64,000 nt of DNA, from positions 62,001 through 126,000 of the forward strand of contig RAYQ01000001.1 in assembly GCA_003612395.1 (NCBI GenBank), written 5' to 3'. Below, piece after piece: positions 1 to 8,499 of this stretch. Under the pieces are notes generated by a model that saw only the letters and a list, made by a program, of their open reading frames with translations, made no database searches and was not told where the DNA came from. The DNA comes from Parablautia intestinalis (lineage in GTDB: Bacteria > Bacillota > Clostridia > Lachnospirales > Lachnospiraceae). Positions within the stretch are counted from its first letter, which is position 1; the number at the start of each line of letters is the position of its first letter. The translations under genes and the position numbers were made by a program.

Positions 1-190
1 TTCCAAATCCGAGAAAATGCATTGCTCCCAGACCGTCCCATCTGAAAAAGCTTAAAAACAGGCCGGCTACCATAGGGAACAAACCAAATATAGCGAACAA
101 TATGTAAAAAGGAGCAATATAAACATATGCAACCCGATATTCCTTTAACGTTTTAAGAAATCCTTTTTTGCTTCCCTTCACCCTTCTCAT
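1..190 (-). CDS. Sugar ABC transporter permease, N-terminal part (cut by window edge)
   Basis: The 63 visible codons start at the ATG at 190, behind the ribosome site AGAAAGGA. A basic N-terminus is followed by a membrane segment with the sequence YVYIAPFYILFAIFGLFPM, then LSFFRWDG, which is the typical first transmembrane stretch of MalF/UgpA-type (CUT1) permeases. The gene lies downstream of the extracellular binding protein at 431-1870 on the same strand, so the two should form one importer in the cell membrane. The rest of the permease and any second permease lie outside the window. The family call is firm; the substrate is unknown. Confidence 0.85.
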   Translation of the reverse strand, partial: MRRVKGSKKGFLKTLKEYRVAYVYIAPFYILFAIFGLFPMVAGLFLSFFRWDGLGAMHFLGFG

Positions 191-199
191 TCCTTTCTC

Positions 200-292
200 T
201 CATTTAAATTGCCGGTAGCTTCCTTCCATCTGCCTCAGGTCAATAACCCCGCAGCAAGCAGCCGAGCATAAAATATAATACGCCCCACTCAT
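200..292 (-). CDS. Possible 30-residue small protein
   Basis: An ATG at 292 opens a 30-codon frame (MSGAYYILCSAACC at its start) that ends 10 bases before the permease start, so its end overlaps the permease ribosome site region. It has no convincing ribosome site of its own. It may be a leader peptide coupled to the permease or chance. I do not recognise it. Confidence 0.15.
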   Translation of the reverse strand: MSGAYYILCSAACCGVIDLRQMEGSYRQFK

Positions 293-360
293 TGCTCGCA
301 GGAATAAAATACCTCAGGGCAAAAAAGACCGGAATGCTATTTATATCTGCGATAATTAAG

Positions 361-388
361 GAAAAAGGCCAGATCACAGGATCCGGCC
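361..388 (-). terminator. Intrinsic terminator between binding protein and permease
   Basis: On the minus strand GGCCGGATC, loop CTGT, GATCTGGCC form a 9-bp stem (one G-U pair) followed by CTTTTTC. It sits about 40 bases after the stop of the binding protein gene and before the permease. This placement suggests partial termination, which would give more binding protein than permease. Confidence 0.75.
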
Positions 389-430
389 ATATTCCCCGCT
401 TCCTTATTATTTATTTGTGCAGCTTATTTA

Positions 431-1870
431 TCATTCACCGTCCCAAACGCCGGCATCCTTTAAGGTCTGGATCTGCTGCTCTTTTAATTCTGCACAGGCA
501 GCATTGATATCGTTAGCCAGTCTCTCACGAATCTGTTCAGGTGTCTCTCCTGCTTCAGCACCTGCATTGAAGGAACTGTACAGATACCCCTCGGCAGTTA
601 CATCCATGATCGTGTTGTTTACAACAGGAACATTTGCCGCAATCTTTGTTGCGATAGCGTTAGGCGCCTGTCCGCCAAAGTAATCATCACCTTCTGTGTA
701 AAGCTCAGGCGCTGCATCCCATGCCGGTTTATAAGCCGGGAAGTAGTCGATTGCCTTAAACATAGTATTCTGACCTTCTGTTGTTGCCAGCATGTATTTC
801 ACAAATGCCCATGCAGCTTCTTTGTTTTCACACTGCTCAGGAATAACCAGGAAAGAACCGCCCCAGTTGGTATCACCCATTCCTGCCGGAAGCGCAATTG
901 CTCCCCAGTGTCCTGCACCGTCCGGGTCAATGTCTGTCTTAAAGAAACCTGAGAACCAGGAACCTGCCGCTACACAGACACAGGTACCTGCCGCGTATGC
1001 CGCATATGCCTCTGTACTCCACATATCAACATTCATATCCCAGCCGTTTTCACGAATCTTAAGACAATTTTCAAGGCATTCCAGATCCCCTTCTCTTTCC
1101 AGAATCAGGTTAAGGTCTTCATCATAATAATCTCTGTTAATGAAAAGCCACTGATAGGGATATGCTGCAGAAGGAAGGAACCATCTTTGCCCGGGAATGG
1201 AAACCTTCTCCGCTACTTCCATAACACCGTCCCATGTGCTCATAAGTTCAGCTACTTCTTCGGAAGATGTAGGAAGACCTACTTCCTCAAATACGTCTGT
1301 TCTGTAATAAAACAGTGTAGGGCCCAAATCCCAGGGAATACCAATCAGTCTCTGGCCATCGGAAGATGTTGCCTGATCCCATTTAAACTCAACAAAATCA
1401 TCCTTTAATTCAGCTGCGCCAAGTACGTTTAAGTCTGTAAGCGCCTTGCTGTCTCTGTACTGGGCTATGTAAGCGCCCTCAACCATTGCCACATCCACTG
1501 CGTCTGTTCCTGCTGTCAAAGCTGTCTGCAGAGCCTGATGATGTGCTGTTGTGTCTGTAAATACCAGTTCAACCTCAATGTTGGGGTAAGCTTCATTAAA
1601 GCCAGCCATTGCCGCTTCAAAACCGTCATCACCTGATGGCCATCCGCCTACTTCAATTGTTCCTGAAATGGAAGAGGGATCTTCTTCTACTGCTGCCGCA
1701 ATATTCTGACCTTCTTCTTCGCTTGTGTTTTCAACCTGTGCGCCGCCGTCAGATGCACCTGTTGCATCCGATGAGCCGTCATCTCCGCCGCCGCAGCCGG
1801 CAAGCAATGACGCAGACATTGCAAATGTCAGAGCTACTGCCACGAATCTGTTCAAGTTTTTCTTTTTCAT
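431..1870 (-). CDS. Extracellular sugar-binding lipoprotein of a CUT1 ABC importer
   Basis: This 479-residue protein begins with a lipoprotein signal (basic start, hydrophobic stretch, lipobox LLAGC near residues 23-27), then a low-complexity linker rich in G, S, D and E. The rest has the look of family 1 solute-binding proteins (SBP_bac_1): GGWPSGDDGFEAAM, the central IPWDLGPTLFYYRTDVF (a typical 'GIPY...LYYN' region) and W-rich C-terminal half. It should bind a sugar outside the cell and deliver it to the permease that begins at 190. The ATG is preceded by GGAGAAAGGGT. A LacI regulator lies just upstream on the same strand. The sugar cannot be told from sequence. Confidence 0.93.
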   Translation of the reverse strand: MKKKNLNRFVAVALTFAMSASLLAGCGGGDDGSSDATGASDGGAQVENTSEEEGQNIAAAVEEDPSSISGTIEVGGWPSGDDGFEAAMAGFNEAYPNIEVELVFTDTTAHHQALQTALTAGTDAVDVAMVEGAYIAQYRDSKALTDLNVLGAAELKDDFVEFKWDQATSSDGQRLIGIPWDLGPTLFYYRTDVFEEVGLPTSSEEVAELMSTWDGVMEVAEKVSIPGQRWFLPSAAYPYQWLFINRDYYDEDLNLILEREGDLECLENCLKIRENGWDMNVDMWSTEAYAAYAAGTCVCVAAGSWFSGFFKTDIDPDGAGHWGAIALPAGMGDTNWGGSFLVIPEQCENKEAAWAFVKYMLATTEGQNTMFKAIDYFPAYKPAWDAAPELYTEGDDYFGGQAPNAIATKIAANVPVVNNTIMDVTAEGYLYSSFNAGAEAGETPEQIRERLANDINAACAELKEQQIQTLKDAGVWDGE

Positions 1871-1925
1871 ACCCTTTCTCCTTTTTCTTAATTTATTGAT
1901 TCAACCTGCTTTCCTTTAACTGTAA

Positions 1926-1944
1926 ATGCCGTGACAAACGGCAT
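1926..1944. repeat. Inverted repeat between lacI-type gene and binding protein gene
   Basis: ATGCCGT, 5-base spacer, ACGGCAT: 7-bp arms in the gap between the regulator stop (2045) and the binding-protein start (1870). There is no U-run after it on either strand, so it is not a standard terminator. It could be an operator or an mRNA hairpin; no function is supported. Confidence 0.35.
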
Positions 1945-2044
1945 CCTCATACAAAGTCACACATTGCCGCACTTGGAAACCGGCCTGCCGCTTAAAGCAG
2001 GAGAATTTCTGATTAATACTGCTTGTTCTGTTACACTGTTCTTT

Positions 2045-3109
2045 TTAATGTCTTAAATCCTGAACTGTTTCTCCTTCCATGATCCGCATCGGCATTTGTG
2101 TTATATATTTGGGTTTTTTCCCATCAATTATGTTCAGTAAATTTTCCACACATTTCTGGCCCTGTGCCTTAGGATTCAGACTTAAGGAAGTAAGTGCCAG
2201 ATCCGCATATCTTCTGGAATATACACCGTCAACTCCCATAAGAGAAACATCCTTTGGAACCTTATAGCCCAATTGTTTTAAACCCTTATAAAACCCAAGA
2301 GCCACCTCATCATTAAAGCAAAGTACCGCCGTTGCGTCCGAGCTTCTCTCATGAAAGATATCCGCCGCAAGCAACCCTTTCTCAAAAAAACTTACCAGCA
2401 TATAGATACTTTGAGGCCCTCTTTCCTCCGGAAACGCCAGCAGTCTGTCGTCATTTGGCAGGCTTCTTCTGTTGATCCCAAAATAATACTGCCCAATCCG
2501 ATCGCCCAGCTCATACTTCATAAATTCGTTCCAGGATAATAATCTGGAATCTCTGGAATCGTCATCATATGGTGTAATAATCGCTATCTTGCGATGTCCT
2601 CTATCCCACAGATACTGCAGGGCCGTCCGCGTCCCTTCCCACAGGTCACATTCAATCATCGGGATAGATTTGGAAAAGGAAAAGGAACCACCATAAGAGG
2701 CTGTCACTACCGGCAGATGATAATTTTTCCCGATATCGTTTAAATACATCTCCGCCACGCTCTCATTTGGCAAAACCAGCCCGTCTACCATAATGCTGCG
2801 TATATTGCTGAAATCCAGATTACCGTAAATAAGCACCTTGTAATCCCGCTCTCCGGCGGCCTCCAGCATTCCCTCATACATCTCAATGTTAAAGGCATTT
2901 TTCAGCTCCCTGCAATAAAATAAAATCTGCTTCGTGTGCTGGCTCATAAGGGACATGGCAACCGGATTTGGATGATAATCCAGCTCCTTGGCAATCTGCA
3001 AAATTTTCTTCTTTTTCCCAGCATCCACATATCCGCTGTTATTAAGCGCCCGGGAGACTACAGAAATTGAAACCCCCGCCCTCTGTGCGATATCTTTCCT
3101 GGTGGCCAT
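2045..3109 (-). CDS. LacI-family transcriptional regulator
   Basis: A 354-residue regulator. The N-terminus MATRKDIAQRAGVSISVVSR is a textbook LacI helix-turn-helix with the hinge region YHPNPVA at about 55-61. It is followed by a periplasmic-binding-protein-like effector domain (DGLVLPNE, ECDLWEGTRTALQYL, CFNDEVALGFYKGLKQLG, MGVDGVYSRRYADLALTSL). I place the start at 3109, not the longer 3136, because GGGGGAG lies 7 bases before this ATG and the LacI family normally begins at this MAT(R/I)KDIA. It is followed on the same strand by the sugar-binding protein, so it probably controls that importer. A perfect palindrome at 3273-3286 upstream is a candidate self-operator. Confidence 0.93.
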   Translation of the reverse strand: MATRKDIAQRAGVSISVVSRALNNSGYVDAGKKKKILQIAKELDYHPNPVAMSLMSQHTKQILFYCRELKNAFNIEMYEGMLEAAGERDYKVLIYGNLDFSNIRSIMVDGLVLPNESVAEMYLNDIGKNYHLPVVTASYGGSFSFSKSIPMIECDLWEGTRTALQYLWDRGHRKIAIITPYDDDSRDSRLLSWNEFMKYELGDRIGQYYFGINRRSLPNDDRLLAFPEERGPQSIYMLVSFFEKGLLAADIFHERSSDATAVLCFNDEVALGFYKGLKQLGYKVPKDVSLMGVDGVYSRRYADLALTSLSLNPKAQGQKCVENLLNIIDGKKPKYITQMPMRIMEGETVQDLRH

Positions 3110-3272
3110 ACCTCCGCTCCCCCTTATATCGGGCAAAATCCGTCCCGCAAAGTCCTGTTGTACAAAAATAGATAAAAAAATAACAATAAATAATTTTTTT
3201 ATATTCTTTTTGTATAAAGTTTATAGACTTAATAATAAATAATATCTCATTACTTTTCAATTACCGATTATA

Positions 3273-3286
3273 TGGTCGCGCGACCA
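3273..3286. promoter_or_regulatory. Candidate LacI-type operator (perfect 14-bp palindrome)
   Basis: TGGTCGCGCGACCA is a perfect palindrome with a central CG, the form usual for LacI-family operators. It stands out in an AT-rich stretch 164 bases upstream of the LacI-type gene. Inference: site for autoregulation. The rest of the 3110-3449 gap holds AT-rich sequence without a gene and the terminator at 3351-3398. Confidence 0.45.
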
Positions 3287-3350
3287 CATATCAAATGTTA
3301 CAGAAAACCATAAAACGCTGTCACGCTGCGCGCGCCGGTTTATTGAATCA

Positions 3351-3398
3351 AAAGACCCCGAAGCATGTGAGTTGAGCAACACACACTCCGGGGTCTTT
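3351..3398 (-). terminator. Terminator after the GPH symporter gene
   Basis: AAAGACCCCG (3351-3360) pairs with CGGGGTCTTT (3389-3398) around a 28-base inner region that can fold further. On the minus strand the stem ends in TCTTT. It follows the stop of the symporter gene at 3450 and separates it from the LacI-type gene. Confidence 0.8.
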
Positions 3399-3449
3399 AT
3401 GAAAGCCAAAAATCCTTACAAAAATTTGTCTTAAGTCTTAGCTCTTGCT

Positions 3450-4805
3450 TTAAGCCTTAGCTCTTGCCTTACGTTCTTCAAGTTCTTTGATATACTGCGG
3501 GTTTTTAGTCTCTACATCCAGGAACCAGATATCAACAAGTAAAATAAGCGCTACCACAAGAGGACCAAACTTAAAGAAACCGTTAATACCGGAAATTGTA
3601 CCTGCTGCCTGGGTTGCAGCCGCGCCGTCATAACCGATTGCTGCCAAAATGAAGCCAAATACAGCTGTCAAAGCACCCTGGCCAACCTTAGCCCCTACAG
3701 AACTTGCGGAGAACAAAACAGACTGAACGCGGGTGCCTGTTTTCCACTCGCCATAGTCAATACAGTCTCCAATAAGAGCGCCTGCCATACCCATTGCAAA
3801 GCCCATGCCAATACCGCGGACCAACGCGGTAGCAAACAAAATCGGTACCGTATTCGGACCAGCAATAAAGACAATCTGTGCAATTACCATTAAAACCGTG
3901 CCAAACAAAACCATCTGACGTTTGGTAAACTTTTTCAGCAGGAACGGACATACCACACACAGTACAACACCGGGCATATTAGAGCATGCAACAAAAGTTC
4001 CCATAAGCCCCATATTTCCCATTACCGAATTCAGATAATAGACGGAGACGGACAGGTTAAAGGTTAAAATAAAGTTTGCACACAAATTTACAACAAATGC
4101 CATCCACCAGTATTTGTTTACAACCGCACACTTCACACCCTGAATAATATTTTCCGGAGGAGCCTCATTGTCAACTCTTTCCTTCACTAAAAGAATATTG
4201 AGTGCAAGAGGAACAAGGCCGATAATGCCAAATACCAGAATAGACTTAATCCATGCCCCCTGAGACTGCTGGCCGCCAAAGAAATTCACCATAGGCAGCA
4301 TAACACTTGCCATGATGGTCTGGGTGAGAGCAGCAAAAAGCATTTTAAAAATCAGCATCTGGGAACGATCCTCTGAATTGCGTGTAACATAAGTTGCCAG
4401 AGAACCGTGCGCCATACAAACATAGGTATAAAGCACAGTGTTAAATAAGTTATAGGTAACAAAAATATAAGCCACACGTACTGCCACCGTTGAATCCGGT
4501 ACTGTAAACACAAGTACAACGGAAGCAACCATGGGAAGCGTCCACTTGAGCAAAACAGGAATACAGTGACCGCCTTTCGATTTATGAGTATCAATCAGCT
4601 GTCCTGCAAGCAGGTCTGAAACACCATCGAAAAGCTTGGAAATCATGATCACAGTACCAATAAGGGCTGCGTTCATCAAAATTACATCTGTGTAGAAAAA
4701 CAATACATAAGAACTGAACAACGTATACATGGCGTTTAATCCCACATCACCTGAACCATATATAATTTTCTCAAGCATACTAATCTTGTTAGTGTCTTTT
4801 GACAT
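3450..4805 (-). CDS. GPH-family (MelB-like) sugar:cation symporter
   Basis: A 451-residue membrane protein with about 12 hydrophobic segments. The start (KISMLEKIIYGSGDVGLNAM, then FFYTDVILMNAALIGTVIMISKLFDGVSDLLAGQLID) carries the family signature with D-G-x-x-D. The GDCIDYGEWKTGTR motif near residues 345-358 is the hallmark of glycoside-pentoside-hexuronide symporters. It should bring in a glycoside, pentose or hexuronide with Na+ or H+. It lies 79 bases after the esterase gene on the same strand and shares with it a 17-base leader motif (4829-4845), so the pair looks like one operon: the symporter imports an acylated sugar and the esterase removes the acyl group. The last residues are a KAR-rich cytoplasmic tail. 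Confidence 0.93.
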   Translation of the reverse strand: MSKDTNKISMLEKIIYGSGDVGLNAMYTLFSSYVLFFYTDVILMNAALIGTVIMISKLFDGVSDLLAGQLIDTHKSKGGHCIPVLLKWTLPMVASVVLVFTVPDSTVAVRVAYIFVTYNLFNTVLYTYVCMAHGSLATYVTRNSEDRSQMLIFKMLFAALTQTIMASVMLPMVNFFGGQQSQGAWIKSILVFGIIGLVPLALNILLVKERVDNEAPPENIIQGVKCAVVNKYWWMAFVVNLCANFILTFNLSVSVYYLNSVMGNMGLMGTFVACSNMPGVVLCVVCPFLLKKFTKRQMVLFGTVLMVIAQIVFIAGPNTVPILFATALVRGIGMGFAMGMAGALIGDCIDYGEWKTGTRVQSVLFSASSVGAKVGQGALTAVFGFILAAIGYDGAAATQAAGTISGINGFFKFGPLVVALILLVDIWFLDVETKNPQYIKELEERKARAKA

Positions 4806-4828
4806 ACTAATCCTCCATTCTTGCCAAC

Positions 4829-4845
4829 AGCCCGCAAATTGGGGC
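4829..4845 (-). promoter_or_regulatory. 17-base leader motif, copy 1 (before symporter)
   Basis: On the minus strand GCCCCAATTTGCGGGCT lies just before the ribosome site ATGGAGG of the symporter gene. An identical 17-mer lies at the same place before the esterase gene (5821-5837). GCCC and GGGC can pair around the loop CAATTTGC. The equal spacing to ATGGAGG in both leaders suggests a shared post-transcriptional control site. Confidence 0.5.
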
Positions 4846-4884
4846 CGGGCATAAGTTTTCTCAGCTTTTTGTAATAAAATATAG

Positions 4885-5796
4885 TTATACGTGCAGGCAG
4901 TCTTTCATAAAGCCATCCACAATATCCAAAACTTCTTTTGTCCAGAACTCCGGGCCTCCGTGATTAGCGCCTTTTATCAGATACAGCTTCACATTCTTGC
5001 CGCACTTTTTCATTTGGCGGTAAAGAATCGCACTGCCTTCGCAGTTCACAACGCAGTCCTTTGTTCCATGAAGAATAATCGTTGGCGGAATCACACTATC
5101 TTCCGTAATATTGCATTCCACGGAAAGCTTTCTCTTAAGCTCCATATTGTTCCGCAAATCCACATGCCCCATAACCATCCCCTCCGGGCTGTCCGCCTGA
5201 CAGTGGAGAAGCTGTGTGGGATTGGAATCTTCCGCCATCACACTGGTGCTTCCATAATAATTGACAATCCCCTTCACTTCCGCTGAAACACCTGGAAAAA
5301 GGTTATTTTCCACATCATCGTGAATCATGCCCGCAAACATTGCCGTGTGGCCTCCGGAAGAATCTCCTGAAACGATTATTTGCTCCGGATCAATGTGATA
5401 TTGCTGCGCATTCACCCGCAAAAAGCGGATTGCATTTCTTGCATCCATAATCTGTGCCGGAAAGGGAGCAATACCTGAGTGGCGGTATTCCACAACTGCC
5501 ACCACATATCCCCTCTCCGCCAGCCTGGAAACCCTTGGGATCTGTGCGTAAACATCCTGAGGCATCCAGGCAGAGCCCTGGACAAACACAACGCACGGGC
5601 AAATCATTTCAGGCTGATTACGGGTTGACGGTATCAGTATCTGCAAGTGAAGCTTCACGCCATCTATCTGTGCGTACTCTACATTAGGAATATAGACTGC
5701 GCACATTTCGTCCCCGGTAGTTGCAATCACCTGCGCTCCTTCCACTTCCTGCGTAAACTCCGGAAGCTCTTCATAGGTCCATTCTTTTACTTCCAT
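4885..5796 (-). CDS. Alpha/beta-hydrolase esterase (BD-FAE / acetyl-xylan-esterase-like)
   Basis: A 303-residue protein with no signal peptide, so cytoplasmic. It carries the oxyanion-hole region VVFVQGSAW, the nucleophile motif GDSSGG (Ser146 with this start), HGTKDCVV for the acid, and the catalytic His in KGANHGG (about residue 279). This set and the VQGSAW variant are typical of small carbohydrate esterases near xylan- or pectin-use genes. The start MEVKEWTYEELP at 5796 is preferred over 5829 because GGATGGAGGG precedes it. Paired repeats at 5966-5998 and a TATAAT at 5925-5930 lie upstream. It probably removes acetyl or similar groups from a sugar carried in by the symporter that follows. 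Exact ester unknown. Confidence 0.88.
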   Translation of the reverse strand: MEVKEWTYEELPEFTQEVEGAQVIATTGDEMCAVYIPNVEYAQIDGVKLHLQILIPSTRNQPEMICPCVVFVQGSAWMPQDVYAQIPRVSRLAERGYVVAVVEYRHSGIAPFPAQIMDARNAIRFLRVNAQQYHIDPEQIIVSGDSSGGHTAMFAGMIHDDVENNLFPGVSAEVKGIVNYYGSTSVMAEDSNPTQLLHCQADSPEGMVMGHVDLRNNMELKRKLSVECNITEDSVIPPTIILHGTKDCVVNCEGSAILYRQMKKCGKNVKLYLIKGANHGGPEFWTKEVLDIVDGFMKDCLHV

Positions 5797-5820
5797 ACAA
5801 ACCCTCCATCCTGTTTCAAT

Positions 5821-5837
5821 AGCCCGCAAATTGGGGC
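5821..5837 (-). promoter_or_regulatory. 17-base leader motif, copy 2 (before esterase)
   Basis: Second identical copy of GCCCCAATTTGCGGGCT on the minus strand, again directly before ATGGAGG. See copy 1. Confidence 0.5.
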
Positions 5838-5924
5838 GTTAGTACAAATTCACTGTCTTTATTATATAAATTGCGGCAAGCTCCGCCTATCAGTTCACAT
5901 GAAAAAGTATATTAAATTATTTCC

Positions 5925-5930
5925 ATTATA
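5925..5930 (-). promoter_or_regulatory. Candidate -10 box of the esterase-symporter operon
   Basis: A perfect TATAAT on the minus strand, about 130 bases before the esterase start. The -35 position (17-18 bases upstream) reads AAAAAG or GAAAAA, which is not a -35 box. A promoter with a good -10 and no -35 fits one that needs an activator, and the AraC-type repeats lie just upstream. Confidence 0.45.
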
Positions 5931-5974
5931 AATAAAAACACGATTTGCTTTTTCGTAAAACAAAACAAATCGTG
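5930..5974 (-). terminator. Terminator after the AraC/GH39 gene
   Basis: On the minus strand CACGATTTG (5974-5966), an 18-base loop, and CAAATCGTG (5947-5939) form a perfect 9-bp stem followed by TTTTTATTT. It lies 25 bases past the stop of the AraC/GH39 gene. Its first arm is also the promoter-proximal regulator repeat, so this DNA appears to do two jobs. Confidence 0.65.
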
Positions 5975-5998
5975 ATAAAAAAATATTAAAATCGTGAT
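5966..5998 (-). promoter_or_regulatory. Paired direct repeats, candidate AraC/GH39 regulator site (esterase promoter)
   Basis: On the minus strand ATCACGATTT (5998-5989) and ATCACGATTTG (5976-5966) repeat in the same direction exactly 22 bases apart. A second pair with the same sequence and spacing lies at 9834-9866. Direct repeats two helical turns apart are the usual form of AraC-family sites. The promoter-proximal repeat ends 170 bases before the esterase ATG. Confidence 0.6.
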
Positions 5999-6000
5999 TT

Positions 6001-8499
6001 TTATTTCTTTTCTATCAGAATAAGCCGCACCTCATGCTCATCTAACACAGTTGATGCTATCCATTCCCCTTCCTGCGTAATATACAGCGGTTCATAATAA
6101 ATGTGAAAGGTGCTCACATTGCTCAGATAATTGATCTGCTGTTTTCCCCTAAGATCCGGAGCCCCCTGACTCATCCACAAATCATAGCTGCTTCCGTGTT
6201 CACGGGAAATGGAAAAGCTTCTCTTTAAGTAAGTACCTTCAGGCATATTCTCTAAATGCAGATGAAAGCTTTTTGTTCCCTTTCGCTCAAAGCCATAGTA
6301 ACGGTCCACGGTGCGCTGTTCTTCCACCGAAATTCCGTGACTTATACGGTTTTCCATATCATAATGGCAATAATGGTAAAGCACAATCTGAATCCTCTTA
6401 CAGTCCTGTGAACGGGTAATAAGATAACCTTCTCCATTTTCCACTACCACGCCTTTTTCCTGTGCCAGCATAGAGAGGAACTGGCTGGCATAATATCCGG
6501 CTTTGGCAATGCCATTATAGGTAAACATTCCATAGCCGCCATGATAGAGACTGGAATGAATTACACGGCGCTCGGAATGATCGGTCAGGTGCGTATAGGC
6601 AATGCCTGAGATATCTCCACAGTTCTCCAATACATTCTTCATGATAAACGCCGCTTTAAAGCAGGTGTCATTCCCCGGATCGTTTTGCCAGATAGTAGAG
6701 TTCCATTCCGTTACATATAAAGGAACTGCCTTTAGACCATATTTTTTCAGAACCTCTTTACACAATGCAATCTCATGTTTTAAGATATCCGGATCGCTGC
6801 TCACTGAGGCAGGCTCATCCGCCATACCGCTTTCGTTGACTGAAATACTGTCTTCTGTCCGGGCCCTGGAAACTTTTGAATAATCACATCCAAAGCACTG
6901 AAAGCCAAAGGCATCCGGCATACAGTCCTGCCGGATACAATGATCCAGGAGCCTTTCCAAAAGCTCCGTACCATCTAATGAAAGAAAACCTGTGTCAAGG
7001 CCAAACCCAAAAAACTGCGCTTCGGGCAAAAATCTGCGCACGCTTCTATAGGTTCTTTCATAGCAGGCCAGATATTCTTTGGCAGAAAAAACACCATAGG
7101 AAATATATACCCCGTTAATCGCTGAAAACCGCCACTGCCGCACTTCCTCATAGCCAAACCGCTCCAGCAGGTGTTTCATAACGCTATCAGCCAAAAGCTC
7201 CCACTTAGCCAGATTTTCCGGCGTATTTGGCACATTGATGCAGGAAGTTCCAAACACATTTTTGTTACCGGAAGCCAGCTTATAAGGGGTATATCCAAAC
7301 TCAAAAAAGGGCTTAAGGCCAAGGTCCAAAATTTCATCCATGACCATGTCCAGGTAAGTAAAGCTAAACCAGGGCCTTCCGTCTGCATATTCATGGTATA
7401 CATCCATGGAATCATCCAGTATCCCGTGAAAGCGGATGTAGCGAAAGCCCACCTCCTTGTTTGTGCGCATAATTACCTCTTGCAGTGTGCTGTTTAGCAG
7501 GGAATCGGCCCACCCGATATTGATAGTATCATTATGGCATAAAGAAAGCTTTCCCCTGTTTTCCAAAAGGCTGGTATGGATAACGACAGACTTCTTCTGC
7601 TGCTTCTTATCTAACGGCCTTGCCGCCTCCTCTGCTGCCGCATATTTCAGCAGACTCATACAGGTTCTTATATTAAAGGCTGTTATTTCCCGGGAAGGTT
7701 TAAGTTCGAAGGAGTTTTCCTTAAATTTTCCGTTTCTGTTTTTGCGGTAGGTGCCCGGCGTTTCCTTATACTCCTCACGGAAATTCAAAATCATGGTATT
7801 TACATTGGAAAATCCGCAGGATAATGCAATATCAGTAATACTTTCCCCGCTGTGGGCAAGCAGGTAAGCAACCCTGTTAAGTCGAATCTTTCGTAAGTAA
7901 TCCGAAAAAGAAATCCCCATATATTTTTGAAATTCCCGGGAAAGATGACTTTTGGAAAGATACACCCGCTCAGCCACATCCTTCATCGTAATGCTTTCAG
8001 AAAAATGCACACTCAAATAAGTCAGCACTTCCTGCATACGGTCTGCATCTTTATACACTAACGGCGAACCATCTCCTGAAATCTCAAACTGCGCCTTTAA
8101 TATGGCAAGCAGGCCAAAAAGCTGACTTAGCACGTAGAGCCTTTGAGAGTCGGAATAATTAGTATCGTATTTAAGGAGCATCGCCAGTCTTGTGCGGATC
8201 AGGTTAAGATAGTCCGTACGCTCTGCCGCGGACTTGCTGCAGCAAAAAACTCTCCCAATCCCAGACTGTCTGAAAACATCCGCAGAGATGTAACCGGATA
8301 AGGTATGACATCCGGCTTCCGCATACAGCTCATGGTGCTCATACGGGTTCAGCACAATAAAGTCCTCAGCCTCAAGCACATAATTGTAGCCTGAGCCAAT
8401 AATCGCTATCCGTCCGGACAAAACATATAAGATTTCCATTTCACTGTGAAAATGAGGAATAGATGTGTTACAGTCAGGCTCAAAACAAATTTCTTCCAA
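6001..8499 (-). CDS. AraC-family regulator fused to a GH39-like domain
   Basis: About 832 residues. N-terminal cupin sensor domain (PHFHSEMEILYVLSG), AraC-type double helix-turn-helix at about 156-255 (ITMKDVAERVYLSKSHLSREF ... ITDIALSCGFSNVNTM), then a beta-xylosidase-like GH39 barrel from about 310 to the end. In GH39 enzymes the acid/base lies in a W-x-F-E-x-W-N-E-P motif; here the matching stretch is QWRFSAINGV (about 453-464), so that Glu is lost. The nucleophile-type Glu is kept in VTEWNS (about 598). The domain is therefore more likely a sugar sensor than an enzyme. I place the start at the TTG at 8499, with GAGGGGGG 7 bases before it. The open frame runs on to 8670, but that part lies in a repeat element. 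It probably controls the esterase-symporter operon and the gene at 10,036 through ATCACGATTTG repeats. Confidence 0.85.
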   Translation of the reverse strand: MEEICFEPDCNTSIPHFHSEMEILYVLSGRIAIIGSGYNYVLEAEDFIVLNPYEHHELYAEAGCHTLSGYISADVFRQSGIGRVFCCSKSAAERTDYLNLIRTRLAMLLKYDTNYSDSQRLYVLSQLFGLLAILKAQFEISGDGSPLVYKDADRMQEVLTYLSVHFSESITMKDVAERVYLSKSHLSREFQKYMGISFSDYLRKIRLNRVAYLLAHSGESITDIALSCGFSNVNTMILNFREEYKETPGTYRKNRNGKFKENSFELKPSREITAFNIRTCMSLLKYAAAEEAARPLDKKQQKKSVVIHTSLLENRGKLSLCHNDTINIGWADSLLNSTLQEVIMRTNKEVGFRYIRFHGILDDSMDVYHEYADGRPWFSFTYLDMVMDEILDLGLKPFFEFGYTPYKLASGNKNVFGTSCINVPNTPENLAKWELLADSVMKHLLERFGYEEVRQWRFSAINGVYISYGVFSAKEYLACYERTYRSVRRFLPEAQFFGFGLDTGFLSLDGTELLERLLDHCIRQDCMPDAFGFQCFGCDYSKVSRARTEDSISVNESGMADEPASVSSDPDILKHEIALCKEVLKKYGLKAVPLYVTEWNSTIWQNDPGNDTCFKAAFIMKNVLENCGDISGIAYTHLTDHSERRVIHSSLYHGGYGMFTYNGIAKAGYYASQFLSMLAQEKGVVVENGEGYLITRSQDCKRIQIVLYHYCHYDMENRISHGISVEEQRTVDRYYGFERKGTKSFHLHLENMPEGTYLKRSFSISREHGSSYDLWMSQGAPDLRGKQQINYLSNVSTFHIYYEPLYITQEGEWIASTVLDEHEVRLILIEKK

